From contig NZ_VTOM01000011.1 in NCBI RefSeq assembly GCF_009765365.1, forward strand, positions 1 to 64,000: a DNA stretch of 64,000 nucleotides. The letters run 5' to 3'. Shown here piece by piece: positions 46,044-55,810 of the stretch; positions within the stretch are counted from its first letter, which is position 1; each line of letters starts with the position of its first letter. The position numbers and the translations under genes are program-made. The notes beneath the pieces were generated by a model. It was not told where the DNA came from and did no database searches. It saw only the letters and a program-made list of their open reading frames with translations. This stretch comes from Antarcticirhabdus aurantiaca (GTDB taxonomy: Bacteria > Pseudomonadota > Alphaproteobacteria > Rhizobiales > Rhizobiaceae).

Positions 46044-47387
46044 TCAGTCACTGGTGCCGGAGTCCTTGATCCCGAGCCTGCGCATCTTCTCCCAGAGCGT
46101 CGTCCGGGACACTCCCAGCCGGCGGGCCGCCTCGGCGACCTGGCCCTTGGTGGACCGCAGGCCGCGTTCGATCTCCCGGCGCTCCGCCTCGTCACGGACC
46201 TGCGACAGCGTCATGACGTCCGCATCGCCGCCGCCGCTGGCCGTCGCTCGCTCCGGGAACAGGTCGCGCGCGGAGATCCACTCGCCGTCGGCGAGCGCGA
46301 TCGCGCGTTCGATCCTGTTGCGCAGTTCCCGTACGTTGCCGGGCCATGGATGCCTCGCCGCCATCTCCTTCGCGTGGCGAGAAATCCCCAGCAGCCCCGT
46401 CTCGGAGCGCTCGTTCAGGTCCTCGAACAGTCGGTCCGCCAGCCACCCCACGTCGGCCGAACGCTCGCGCAGTGGCGGCACGTCGACGGTCACGACGTTT
46501 ATCCGGTAGAGCAGATCCTCGCGGAACGTGCCCGCACGCACCGCCGCCGCGAGGTCGCGGTTCGTGGCGGCGACGACCCTGCCGGCGAACTCGACAGGCT
46601 GCTCTCCGCCTACCCTGTGAAAGGTGCGCTCTCCAAGAAGCCGCAGCATCTTCGCCTGCAAGTGCAACGGCATCTCGCCAATCTCGTCGAGGAACAGGAT
46701 TCCTTCCCTCGCCCGCTCGGCATGTCCCAGATGGCGCGTCGCGGCGCCCGAGAAGGATCCGCGCTCGTGCCCGAACAACTCGCTTTCGAGCAGTTCGGCC
46801 GGGATCGCGGCGCAATTGACGGCGACGAACGGTGCCGAGGCGGCCTTGGACGCGTGCTGGAGGAAGCGGGCGCAGACTTCCTTTCCCACTCCCGTCTCAC
46901 CGGTCAGCAGGACGGGGAAGCGCCTGTCAGCGACCCGTCGAAGGAGCAGCTCGACGCCGACCATTGCCTCGGAGACGCCAAGGGCGCCGGTCGGCACCTC
47001 CGGGGCTCGCCGCGCGACGGCGTTGATGCGGCTGACGAGATGGCCGATCTCGAATGGCTTGGTCAGGTAGTCGGCGCCGCCCTGCCGCATCAGGCGTACC
47101 GCCTGCTCGATGTCGGAATGGGCGGTGATGAAGATGAAGGGGGCCGACAGCGTCGAGGCGGTCCGGTTGAACACGTCCTCGCCCGTCACGTCCGGGAGGC
47201 GGATGTCGCAGAGGACGACGTCGGGGCGGGTGGCTGCCATGCCGAGGATGGCGGCGCCGCCGTCGTGCCACCAATCCACCGTGTGGCCCTCGAGTGTCAG
47301 GCGTTGCACCAGGGCCTCGCCCATGATGGGATCGTCCTCGACGAGGGACACCCGCCTTGCTCCGACCATCTCAGGCGGCGTCGGCAT
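46044..47387 (-). CDS. aioR: Sigma-54-dependent response regulator AioR
   Basis: A 447-residue NtrC-type activator. The receiver domain (about 10-125) carries D61 in VVLCDIRLP and TKPFE. The AAA+ domain (about 140-370) has Walker A GETGVGKE, the sigma-54-contact loop in the variant form GSFSGA instead of GAFTGA, and Walker B GILFLDEIGEMPL. A Fis-type HTH closes the protein (EAARRLGVSRTTLWEKMRRLGI). It overlaps aioS by 17 bp. It would activate the sigma-54 promoter at 45928 when phosphorylated by AioS. Confidence 0.92.
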   Translation of the reverse strand: MPTPPEMVGARRVSLVEDDPIMGEALVQRLTLEGHTVDWWHDGGAAILGMAATRPDVVLCDIRLPDVTGEDVFNRTASTLSAPFIFITAHSDIEQAVRLMRQGGADYLTKPFEIGHLVSRINAVARRAPEVPTGALGVSEAMVGVELLLRRVADRRFPVLLTGETGVGKEVCARFLQHASKAASAPFVAVNCAAIPAELLESELFGHERGSFSGAATRHLGHAERAREGILFLDEIGEMPLHLQAKMLRLLGERTFHRVGGEQPVEFAGRVVAATNRDLAAAVRAGTFREDLLYRINVVTVDVPPLRERSADVGWLADRLFEDLNERSETGLLGISRHAKEMAARHPWPGNVRELRNRIERAIALADGEWISARDLFPERATASGGGDADVMTLSQVRDEAERREIERGLRSTKGQVAEAARRLGVSRTTLWEKMRRLGIKDSGTSD

Positions 47388-48822
47388 GCTTGACCTCCTC
47401 CGCGACGGGTATGGCGAGCTCCACCCTCGATCCCCCGAGCGGGCTGCTCGAAACCGTTATGGACGCCGAGAAGTCCTTGGCGAGCCGCCTCACCACCCAG
47501 AGGCCGAGGCCCCTCCCTGATGGGGGTGGCATGGCCTTGCCATCGCCGCGTGTGAGGTAGTCGACCGCCTCGTCGGGCATGCCCGGCCCGCTGTCGTCGA
47601 CGCGCGCCACGACCATGCCGTCCTCTCGGCGCACGTTGACGGCGACGGTCGAGCCCGCCGGGGACGCTGCGCAAGCGTTCAGGAGCAGGTTGAGGAGGGC
47701 TTGCCGGACGGGAGAGGCCGGGACGCCGACGGGACCGGGCAGCTCGTTGTCGCAGACCAAGCGCAGGGATCGCCTGTCGAGTTCGGGAGCGAGAAGCACC
47801 GCGAGGTCGGAGACGTCGCATCCGGTGAGCGGACGATGGCTCTCGTCGACCTTGTAGGTGAGGACCGTGGTGCGGACGACGTCGCGGATGCCCAGGAGGC
47901 CGCGCTCGACGAGATCGACGGACCTTTCGCGGACGGCCGGGTCGGCACCGTGCCGCTTCAAGGTGTCGACCGCCGTCAGCAGGCCGCCGAGCGGGTTGTT
48001 GATCTCGTGGGCGAGCCCGGAAGCGAGTCGGCCGACGGTCGCCATCCGCTCCTCGGCGGCAAGGCGGGAGGCAAGGTCGCGCTTCTCGCGGACCTCGTCG
48101 ACCAGGCGGTTAAACGAGCGGAACAGGCGCCGGGCCTCGCCCCTGCTCCTTCGCACGACCCCGTCCGGTACGGGATCGATGCCCTCGAGGGCCGACAGGG
48201 TGAGGTGATGCGTCAGGATTCGGACCGGGGAAACCATGTATCTGACTGCAAGGTAGCCTCCTCCCGCCAGGAGCAGGGTGATGACACCGTTCGTGGCGAC
48301 AAGGGTGAGGAGGACGGTTTGGCGCTCGCGGACGGAATGCGTAGTATCGAGAACGGCATAGACCGTCCCGACCGTCCGGTCCTGGCTCCTCAACTCACGT
48401 CTCAGGAAGGCCCGGGACTCCGCATGCGACGGTCCCGCCCACTCGTCCGCCGGAAACGAGTCCCTGAAGTCGGGATCGAGCCTGGAGCGCGTCGGATGCG
48501 CATCGGGATCGGATGCTGCCACCACGTTTCCGGCCGCGTCCGTCACAACGGTCGCGATCGGGGTAAGGCCGACATGGAGCGACCTGGAGCGGTCGATGAT
48601 GTCGAAGACCTCCCAGACGTCGTCGCGGATCAAGGCGGGAATGAGGGGGAAGGACAGCCCGTCGATGTAGGTCTCCCCAAGTTGCCGGAGGTGGCGGTCC
48701 TGCGTCTGCGTCAAGCGGTCCATGACGCGCTCCGACAGGACGGCCCCCACCAGCATCATCAGCGCAGCGACGATCAGGGGGATCCGAACCGAAAGCCGCA
48801 TGTGCCGGATCCCGGCGATCAC
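47371..48822 (-). CDS. aioS: Arsenite-responsive sensor histidine kinase AioS
   Basis: A 483-residue membrane kinase. Helices at about 12-30 and 172-195 enclose a periplasmic domain of about 140 residues; a HAMP-like linker leads to H272 in ASGLAHEINNPLGGLLTAVD. The ATPase domain has NLLLNACAASP, VDDSGPGMP and GRGLGLWVVRRLA. It is in an overlapping operon with aioX (upstream) and aioR (downstream). By analogy with other rhizobia, periplasmic AioX with bound arsenite would trigger it. Confidence 0.9.
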   Translation of the reverse strand: MIAGIRHMRLSVRIPLIVAALMMLVGAVLSERVMDRLTQTQDRHLRQLGETYIDGLSFPLIPALIRDDVWEVFDIIDRSRSLHVGLTPIATVVTDAAGNVVAASDPDAHPTRSRLDPDFRDSFPADEWAGPSHAESRAFLRRELRSQDRTVGTVYAVLDTTHSVRERQTVLLTLVATNGVITLLLAGGGYLAVRYMVSPVRILTHHLTLSALEGIDPVPDGVVRRSRGEARRLFRSFNRLVDEVREKRDLASRLAAEERMATVGRLASGLAHEINNPLGGLLTAVDTLKRHGADPAVRERSVDLVERGLLGIRDVVRTTVLTYKVDESHRPLTGCDVSDLAVLLAPELDRRSLRLVCDNELPGPVGVPASPVRQALLNLLLNACAASPAGSTVAVNVRREDGMVVARVDDSGPGMPDEAVDYLTRGDGKAMPPPSGRGLGLWVVRRLAKDFSASITVSSSPLGGSRVELAIPVAEEVKHADAA

Positions 48823-49700
48823 GACCTCGCGTCCACCAGGTCGACCTCTGCGGCGATCGAGTCGTAGAGTGCGGGCGGCTCGGCGACGAAGCCGTCGATG
48901 CGCAGCATGTCCAGCACGCTCCTCCCCGCGTTGCCGGAAGCCATGGCGAGAAGCGCAGACCTTATCCTGTCCGCCCGGGGCGAAGCGGCATCACCCGCGG
49001 CGCAGACGATGGGAGGGAAGCCCTGCCAATCGGAGGCCCGGATGACGCGGGTCTGGATGGTCATCTCCGGTTCGATCTCCCGGAGCACCTCCCACACGTA
49101 GCCGTCGACGCTGCCGGATTGCGCGAGCCCCGCCGCGACGGCCCGGACGACGTTGCGATGACCGTAGGTGTAGAAACTGCTCCGAAAGAACTCTCCGATC
49201 CCCATTCCGCTTCCGGCAAGTAGGGCCGCCGTCGCAAGGTAACCCGAATTCGAGTCCGGATCGGAAAAGGCGTGGATGTCACCTCGCGTCCCGTGCCAGT
49301 CGGCGACAGTCCGGTCGGACCGGACGATGAGGTACGATCGATACAGTGGGCGGCCCCGCCACAATGGCACCCCGAGGAGGTGCAGCGCTTCGCGATGCCG
49401 TACATACGGGAAGCCGCAGATCCAGGCTGCGTCCAACTGCCGTGCCAGCACGAGGGCCGTCACCTCCTGGTAGGTGCGGCGCATCACGAGCTGGACGTCC
49501 GAGCCCGTGGATTCCTTGAGATACGTGCGCAATCCGTCGAGGAGGGCGAGGTCTGAGTTGAGGAACACCGGGGTCAGCCCGACCGTCAGGGGAGTTCCGG
49601 CCTTCAAGTCGGTCGGGCAAGCCAATGCGGCCAATCCAGTGCCGAGCGCGCCGATGACTTCCCGCCGGGTGTGACCAGTCCGAGAAACGTGCGGGAGCAT
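48819..49700 (-). CDS. aioX: Periplasmic arsenite-binding protein AioX
   Basis: A 293-residue phosphonate/PhnD-type substrate-binding protein used as a sensor rather than for transport. It has a Tat-like export signal (TRREVIGALGTGLAALAC) and the conserved cysteine C95 in AAWICGFPYVRH, equivalent to the arsenite-binding cysteine of Agrobacterium AioX. No ABC permease genes accompany it. First gene of the aioXSR regulatory operon; ends in a 4-bp overlap with aioS. Confidence 0.92.
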   Translation of the reverse strand: MLPHVSRTGHTRREVIGALGTGLAALACPTDLKAGTPLTVGLTPVFLNSDLALLDGLRTYLKESTGSDVQLVMRRTYQEVTALVLARQLDAAWICGFPYVRHREALHLLGVPLWRGRPLYRSYLIVRSDRTVADWHGTRGDIHAFSDPDSNSGYLATAALLAGSGMGIGEFFRSSFYTYGHRNVVRAVAAGLAQSGSVDGYVWEVLREIEPEMTIQTRVIRASDWQGFPPIVCAAGDAASPRADRIRSALLAMASGNAGRSVLDMLRIDGFVAEPPALYDSIAAEVDLVDARS

Positions 49701-49945
49701 GGGTTGCGAGCCTCCCAGACGCCTGACCTATCGCTTCCCAAGGATGGGATTTCGGCTTGCAAACGTCAACACCGACTTCGGCCATCGCCCGCCCAGCCTT
49801 CACGAGGGTGGCATGGATGGTGCGTACGGGGTCAGGGCCGCATCCCTGCGGCCGCAAGCCATCCGTACCCGAAGATACTTCCGTGCCCCCCCTGACCGTG
49901 CAACGATCAGCGCCGTGAGTCGCCACATCCCATGCGGATCATCAT
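49701..49945. other. Divergent promoter region between aioX and the HTH gene
   Basis: About 245 bp that must hold the promoters of the aioXSR operon (minus) and of the HTH gene (plus). No sigma-54 motif or obvious inverted repeat was found in it. Confidence 0.45.
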
Positions 49946-50596
49946 TTGCGCTTCAGCTTCCACAGACATCCATTGAACGTCATGCTGGCGAAGGAAGGAC
50001 AGGTAAGGGTCCTTCGGGAACTCGCACGTCACGACCGCTTCGTACCGATCAACAGCCTGGCGGAAGCCCTGCCGATGAGTCCGCAGGGGCTCAACAGCAC
50101 ACTCAGCGCCCTGATCGGCTATGGGATCGTACGCGTGGACAAATCCGGTCAGGAAACACGCTACAAACTTGCCGACCATCCGCTGACGCCCCCTCTCGTC
50201 GCATTGTTCGATGTCGAGGAGCAAGCCTTCGAGAACGACATGAAGGTCCTCGTCTCCAGCGCGGAAGCGGAAGCGGGCATACTTTCCGCGTGGCTCTACG
50301 GTCGGGCTGCCAAAGAGACCGACTCGTTCACGAACAATCTGGAGATAGCCATCGTAACACAGGGCGATGTTGATCCAGTGGCCGTGGGCGAGGCCTTCCG
50401 GCAATCGGTGATGGCAGATGCGAGCCGGCTGAGAGAACGCATCAGCTTGATGATCATGATCGTCGAGGAGACGGCCACGATCGTGGACCAACCGTGGTGG
50501 AGCCTCATCACGGAGACGACCAAGTCACTTAAGGGGCCACTGCCATCGCGGGAGGTCGGAGTTCTTCAGGATGGCTCGGTCGTCGGTCCATTCTAG
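49946..50596 (+). CDS. Winged-helix protein with a degenerate nucleotidyltransferase domain
   Basis: A 216-residue protein. The N-terminal winged helix (about 8-75, HPLNVMLAKEGQVRVLRELARH through MSPQGLNSTLSALIGYGIVRV) is followed by an MNT-type nucleotidyltransferase fold (about 100-190). In active relatives the fold shows GS and DxD; here the pattern is YGRAAKETDS-TNNLEIAIV, with R replacing S and N-L-E replacing D-x-D. It is probably catalytically dead and may act as a ligand sensor or DNA-binding protein. The TTG start is chosen because the RHPLNVML region is conserved at the start of relatives. Stop codons of this gene and phoB overlap. Confidence 0.65.
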   Translation: MRFSFHRHPLNVMLAKEGQVRVLRELARHDRFVPINSLAEALPMSPQGLNSTLSALIGYGIVRVDKSGQETRYKLADHPLTPPLVALFDVEEQAFENDMKVLVSSAEAEAGILSAWLYGRAAKETDSFTNNLEIAIVTQGDVDPVAVGEAFRQSVMADASRLRERISLMIMIVEETATIVDQPWWSLITETTKSLKGPLPSREVGVLQDGSVVGPF

Positions 50597-51354
50597 CCGA
50601 TCGGCGCTTTCTCGTCGGTCCGACCAGCCAACAAGACACGCCCACCTTTGTTCGGCACGCTCGCGGCAAACTGCTCGTCGAGGGCGTAGCCGGCACCGCG
50701 CACGGTGCGGATCGGGTCGCGCTGGCGACCGCGGTTGATGGCCTTGCGCAAGCGCCCGACATGGACGTCGACCGTCCGCTCGTCGACGTAGATGTCGCGG
50801 CCCCAGACGCCGTCGAGGAGCTGCTCGCGCGAGAAGACGCGGCCGGGCGCCTGGAGGAAGAACTCCATCAGCTTGAACTCGGTCGGCCCGAGCTTGATCT
50901 CACGGCCCGCCCGGCGCACGCGATGCGTCTCGCGGTCGAGGTCGATGTCGCCGGCGGACAGAACGGCCGAGAGCTTCTGCGGGTTCGCCCGGCGCAGCAT
51001 GGCGCGCACGCGCGCCAGGAGCTCGGGCGTCGAGAAGGGCTTGACGACGTAGTCGTCGGCCCCGACCGACAGGCCGCGAACGCGCTCGCTCTCCTCGCCC
51101 CGCGCGGTCAGCATGAGGATCGGCAGGCGCTCGGTCTCGGGACGGGCGCGCAGGCGCCGGCAGAGCTCGACGCCCGACAGGCCCGGCAGCATCCAGTCGA
51201 GGATCAGGAGGTCGGGGACCTCCTCCTTCAGCCGGATCTCCGCCTCGTCGCCGCGCGAGATCGTGTCGACGGCGTAGCCCTCGGCCTCGAGGTTGTAGCG
51301 CAGGATGACGGAGAGCGCCTCCTCGTCCTCCACCACCGCGATGCGCGCGTTCAT
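50593..51354 (-). CDS. phoB: Phosphate regulon response regulator PhoB
   Basis: A 253-residue OmpR-family regulator. Receiver D53 in LLILDWMLPGLSG, with VVKPFS; DNA-binding domain (about 130-228) with LGPTEFKLMEFFLQAPGRVFSREQLLDGVWG and VDVHVGRLRKAIN, closely following E. coli PhoB. A C-terminal tail of about 20 residues is extra. It ends the pst operon (6 bp after phoU). No phoR kinase gene is nearby, so it must be served by the host PhoR or one outside the window. Confidence 0.93.
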   Translation of the reverse strand: MNARIAVVEDEEALSVILRYNLEAEGYAVDTISRGDEAEIRLKEEVPDLLILDWMLPGLSGVELCRRLRARPETERLPILMLTARGEESERVRGLSVGADDYVVKPFSTPELLARVRAMLRRANPQKLSAVLSAGDIDLDRETHRVRRAGREIKLGPTEFKLMEFFLQAPGRVFSREQLLDGVWGRDIYVDERTVDVHVGRLRKAINRGRQRDPIRTVRGAGYALDEQFAASVPNKGGRVLLAGRTDEKAPIG

Positions 51355-51360
51355 GGCGCC

Positions 51361-52116
51361 TTACTCCCCGGCGGCGGGCGAGGCCGCCCCGTCGCCGCCG
51401 AGCGCCGGCGGGCGAGGCGCGGTCAGCGAGGGCGTGCGGTCGCCCTTCGGGCGCTCGGCCGGCATCTGCTCGCCGGTGCGGATGTAGTAGATCGTCTCGG
51501 CGATGTTCGTCGCGTGGTCGCCGATGCGCTCGATGTTCTTGGCCGAGAACAGGAGGTGCGTGCAGGGCGTGATGTTGCGCGGATCCTCCATCATGTAGGT
51601 GAGGAGCTCGCGGAAGATCGAGGTGTACATCGCGTCGATGGCCTCGTCGTTGGAGCGCACGCTCTCGGCCCGGGCCGGGTCGCGGTCGGCATAGGCGTCG
51701 AGGACGTCCTTGAGCTGGTCGAGGGCGAGCTCCGCCATGTGCTCGATGCCGCGCACGAGCTGGATCGGCTGCGAGTGCTCCGAGACCGCGATGACGCGCT
51801 TGGCGATGTTCTTGGCGAGGTCCCCGATCCGCTCCAGGTCGTTTGAGATGCGGATCGCGCCGACGATCTCGCGCAGGTCGACGGACATCGGCTGGCGCTT
51901 GCCGATCACCAGGATCGCCCGCTCGTCGAGCTCGCGCTGGGCGGCGTCGAGAAGGACGTCGTCGGCCACCACCGACTGGGCGAGGCCCCAGTCGCTGTTG
52001 ATGAGGGCCTGGACGGACTGAGCCACCATGCGCTCGGCCTGGCCGCCCATCTCCGAGATGCGGCGGACGAGGTTGCGGAGCTCCTCCTCATAGGACGTGA
52101 CGGTGTGTTCGGCCAT
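51361..52116 (-). CDS. phoU: Phosphate signalling protein PhoU
   Basis: A 251-residue all-helical protein with two three-helix PhoU repeats (about 10-105 and 115-215; metal-binding motifs near ISNDLERIGDLAKNIAKR and FSAKNIERIGDHATNIAE). It links PstSCAB activity to PhoR/PhoB and limits phosphate uptake. ATG 52116 is used because gagagg lies 7 nt upstream; an ATG at 52164 is less likely. A Pro/Gly-rich C-terminal tail of about 30 residues is extra compared with E. coli. Confidence 0.93.
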   Translation of the reverse strand: MAEHTVTSYEEELRNLVRRISEMGGQAERMVAQSVQALINSDWGLAQSVVADDVLLDAAQRELDERAILVIGKRQPMSVDLREIVGAIRISNDLERIGDLAKNIAKRVIAVSEHSQPIQLVRGIEHMAELALDQLKDVLDAYADRDPARAESVRSNDEAIDAMYTSIFRELLTYMMEDPRNITPCTHLLFSAKNIERIGDHATNIAETIYYIRTGEQMPAERPKGDRTPSLTAPRPPALGGDGAASPAAGE

Positions 52117-52204
52117 GGCGCGCAACCTCTCAAAGGTCTCGACCGCAGCGGTGGTCCTCCCCACCGCCCAGGATCGAAGCGTGTGTGATCTGATGATCGT
52201 GATC

Positions 52205-52223
52205 CCCGAGCGGGAGACTCGGG
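52205..52223 (-). other. Intercistronic stem-loop between pstB and phoU
   Basis: A 6-bp stem (cccgag/ctcggg) with a 7-nt loop in the 135-bp gap between pstB and phoU. It may reduce read-through or protect the upstream transcript; weak compared with a terminator. Confidence 0.35.
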
Positions 52224-52251
52224 AAGCGGAAGAGTCGTTCTTGGATTCCCG

Positions 52252-53064
<813 letters not shown>

Positions 53065-53083
53065 GGTCGGACCTTTGAAGGGT

Positions 53084-54370
53084 TTACCAGCGTCGCTCGA
53101 AGCGGCGGCGAAGGACGATCGCGAAGAGGTTCATGACCGACAGGACGATCAGCAGGACGCAGATGGCGGCACTGGTCCTGGCGACGAACCCGCGTTCCGG
53201 GCTGTCGAACCAGATGTAGATCTGCGTCGGCAGCGTCGTTGAGGCTTCGAGCATCGAAGTGGGAGCCGAGGTGACGAAGGCGTTCATTCCGATGAGCAGG
53301 AGTGGCGCCGTTTCGCCGATCGCCTGGGCAAGACCGATGATGACGCCGGTCAGGATGCCCGGCAGCGCCAAGGGGAGCACATGCTGGGCGATGACCTGCA
53401 TCTCCGAAGCCCCGATGCCGCGGGCAGCCTCGCGGATGGACGGGGGGACCGCCTTGAGGGCGGCGCGGGTCGTGATGATGATCGTCGGGAGCGTCATGAT
53501 GGCGAGGACCAGTCCGCCCACGAGCGGAGCGGATCTCGGCATGCCCAGAAAGCCCAGGAACAGCGCGAGACCCAGCAGGCCGAACACGATGGACGGGACA
53601 GCCGCGAGATTGTTGACGTTGATCTCGATGAAGTCCGTGAACTTGTTCTTCGGGGCGAATTCCTCGAGATACACGGCGGCTCCCACGCCGACGGGCACGC
53701 TGACGCACAGGCAGACGAGCATGAGGAAGGCCGACCCGATCAGCCCGCCCTTCAGGCCCGCCAGTTCGGGGAAACGGCTGTCGGCGTTCGTGATCAGCCC
53801 CCAGTCGAAGACCGACCGGATCCTGTCCTGCTGCTGGAGCGACTGGAAGTCGGCGATCTGCTGATCGTTGAGCGGTCGACGGTTCTCGGGAGTGGATGGG
53901 CTGATGACGCCTTCGTAGAGCTGCTCGAAAGGATCCGAAACCGGAAGCCAGATCGAGACCGTGCTCCCCGGTGCGGCGCCGCTGGCCTGAAGCTCGTCGC
54001 GCAGCCAGAACTGGGCACCGTTGCTCAGGATGCCCGTGAACCGCCGAAGCGCCGCACGGTCCCGCTCAGCTTGGGGAAATGCGGCGACAAGGGAGTCGTT
54101 GACGAGCGAGCGGTAGTTCGGGGTCTCGTCGTCCGGAACGGTGACGTCGAGCCGGACCTGGGTCTGTGTCCAGGCCGGGATCGATGTCGAAACGACGGAG
54201 CCAACGAGAATGCCCAGCATCGTCAAGGCGAAAACGATGGCGACGATGCCGTAGATCTTCAATCTTGTCTGAGCCGACTTGCGACGGCTCAGGCCAGAAC
54301 GGATGTCGGAGACGGCCGACTCGCTTCGCGGTGCGCCCGCAAGCCGGGAAGAGGCAGGAATATCAGTCAT
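53084..54370 (-). CDS. pstA: Phosphate ABC permease PstA
   Basis: A 428-residue membrane protein. A rhizobial-type N-terminal extension with one helix (about 30-55) and a periplasmic domain of about 150 residues precedes the permease domain (about 215-425, six helices) with the EAA-type loop [29 protein letters not shown]. Overlaps pstC by 8 bp. Confidence 0.93.
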   Translation of the reverse strand: MTDIPASSRLAGAPRSESAVSDIRSGLSRRKSAQTRLKIYGIVAIVFALTMLGILVGSVVSTSIPAWTQTQVRLDVTVPDDETPNYRSLVNDSLVAAFPQAERDRAALRRFTGILSNGAQFWLRDELQASGAAPGSTVSIWLPVSDPFEQLYEGVISPSTPENRRPLNDQQIADFQSLQQQDRIRSVFDWGLITNADSRFPELAGLKGGLIGSAFLMLVCLCVSVPVGVGAAVYLEEFAPKNKFTDFIEINVNNLAAVPSIVFGLLGLALFLGFLGMPRSAPLVGGLVLAIMTLPTIIITTRAALKAVPPSIREAARGIGASEMQVIAQHVLPLALPGILTGVIIGLAQAIGETAPLLLIGMNAFVTSAPTSMLEASTTLPTQIYIWFDSPERGFVARTSAAICVLLIVLSVMNLFAIVLRRRFERRW

Positions 54371-55745
54371 ACTGTTCCCGGAAGCGCTTCACGATCTGGA
54401 TCGCGACGAGGTTGAGGAGGAGGGTGGCGAGGAAGAGGGTCAGGCCGAGCCCGAAGGCCGCGAGAGTCTTCGGATTGTCGAACTCCGTATCGCCCGTGAG
54501 GAGGGCGACGATCTGGACTGTCACGGTCGTGACACCCTGTAGCGGATTGACCGTCATGTTTGCCGTCAAGCCGGCGGCCATGACCACGATCATCGTCTCG
54601 CCGATCGCTCGGGTGGTCGCGAGGAGCACGCCGCCGACGATGCCGGGGAGAGCCGCCGGAAGCAGGACCTTGGTCACGGTCTCGGCACGGTTCGCGCCAA
54701 GTCCCAGGGAACCGTCCTTGAGCGATTGGGGCACCGCAGTGATGGCGTCGTCCGATAGCGACGAGATGAACGGGATGAGCATCACGCCCATAACCAGACC
54801 CGGCACGATGGCCGCCGTGGGGGACACCGCGATCCCGATGGAACCGAGCCATTCGCGGATGAACGGGGAAATTACGAGAACCGCGAAGAAGCCGTAGACG
54901 ATCGTGGGAATGCCCGCGAGCAGCTCGATGAGCGGCTTCACGACACCGCGAACATGGGGAGAGGCGAACTCAGCCATGTAGATCGCGGCAAAGATCCCGA
55001 CGGGTATGGCCACGAAGAGCGCGGTGAACGCGATGGTCAGGGTACCCATGAACACGGGGATCGCGCCGAAGGCTCCACTGGAGCCGATCTGATCCGGCCG
55101 GATGGCGATCTGGGGATCCCAGCGCGTGCCGAAGAAGAACTCGATCGGGGACACCCTCGAGAAGAATTGCAGCCCCTCGAACAGCAGGGACAGGAGGATG
55201 CCTAGGGTCGCCAGAATGGACAGGGTCGCGCAGAAGATCAGAAGGCCGCGCATGATGGCCTCGGAATAGTTCCGGGCTCGAAAACGTTTGGCGATGCGGG
55301 ACACCAGCACCGCGGCCGTGGCGAGGCCGACAAGCACGATCACGAGCGGAAGCGCCCAGCGGGAGAACACGACCGCCTCCCGCAGGCGACCGGCGACTTC
55401 CACGATCGCAGGGTCGGGATTGCCGAAGGTCGCGCCTGATGCCGCCTGCTGGACCTGGCTGATCAGCAGGCTGACCTGAGCGGGCGTCGCGCCGTTCGTG
55501 AGGGCATCCGGCAGGGCGTTGACGATGACACCGCGAAGAACCGATTGCTCGAAGAACAGCCAGAGGAAGATGATCAAGTAGGCCGGGACGATGATGCTCA
55601 GTGCCACCAAGTACCCATGGTACTTCGGGAGCGAGTGCATCTTCCCGCTTCCGACGTCTGAGAACCGTCTCGCCCTGGACGTGGCGACGATGAAGCCGCC
55701 AATGCCGAGAAGAAGCGGGATGAGAAGAGTGATCGAGGTGCTCAC
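54363..55745 (-). CDS. pstC: Phosphate ABC permease PstC
   Basis: A 460-residue membrane protein. N-terminal helices flank a cytoplasmic and a periplasmic insertion (about 75-130, longer than in E. coli), followed by the permease domain with LVMGVMLIPFISSLSDDAI and the EAA loop SLGLGANRAETVTKVLLPAALPGIVGG. Partner of PstA. A stable stem-loop separates it from pstS upstream. Confidence 0.93.
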   Translation of the reverse strand: MSTSITLLIPLLLGIGGFIVATSRARRFSDVGSGKMHSLPKYHGYLVALSIIVPAYLIIFLWLFFEQSVLRGVIVNALPDALTNGATPAQVSLLISQVQQAASGATFGNPDPAIVEVAGRLREAVVFSRWALPLVIVLVGLATAAVLVSRIAKRFRARNYSEAIMRGLLIFCATLSILATLGILLSLLFEGLQFFSRVSPIEFFFGTRWDPQIAIRPDQIGSSGAFGAIPVFMGTLTIAFTALFVAIPVGIFAAIYMAEFASPHVRGVVKPLIELLAGIPTIVYGFFAVLVISPFIREWLGSIGIAVSPTAAIVPGLVMGVMLIPFISSLSDDAITAVPQSLKDGSLGLGANRAETVTKVLLPAALPGIVGGVLLATTRAIGETMIVVMAAGLTANMTVNPLQGVTTVTVQIVALLTGDTEFDNPKTLAAFGLGLTLFLATLLLNLVAIQIVKRFREQYD

Positions 55746-55762
55746 GAGTCGTCTCCGGTCAT

Positions 55763-55788
55763 CCCCGTCGACCGAAAGGTCGACGGGG
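55763..55788 (-). other. Stem-loop between pstS and pstC
   Basis: An 11-bp perfect stem (ccccgtcgacc paired with ggtcgacgggg) with a 4-nt loop in the 65-bp gap after pstS. No T run follows, so it more likely protects the pstS mRNA 3' end and partly attenuates the downstream genes, giving more binding protein than permease, as in many ABC operons. Confidence 0.65.
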
Positions 55789-55810
55789 CATGCTCAAGCC
55801 GATTTGGTTT

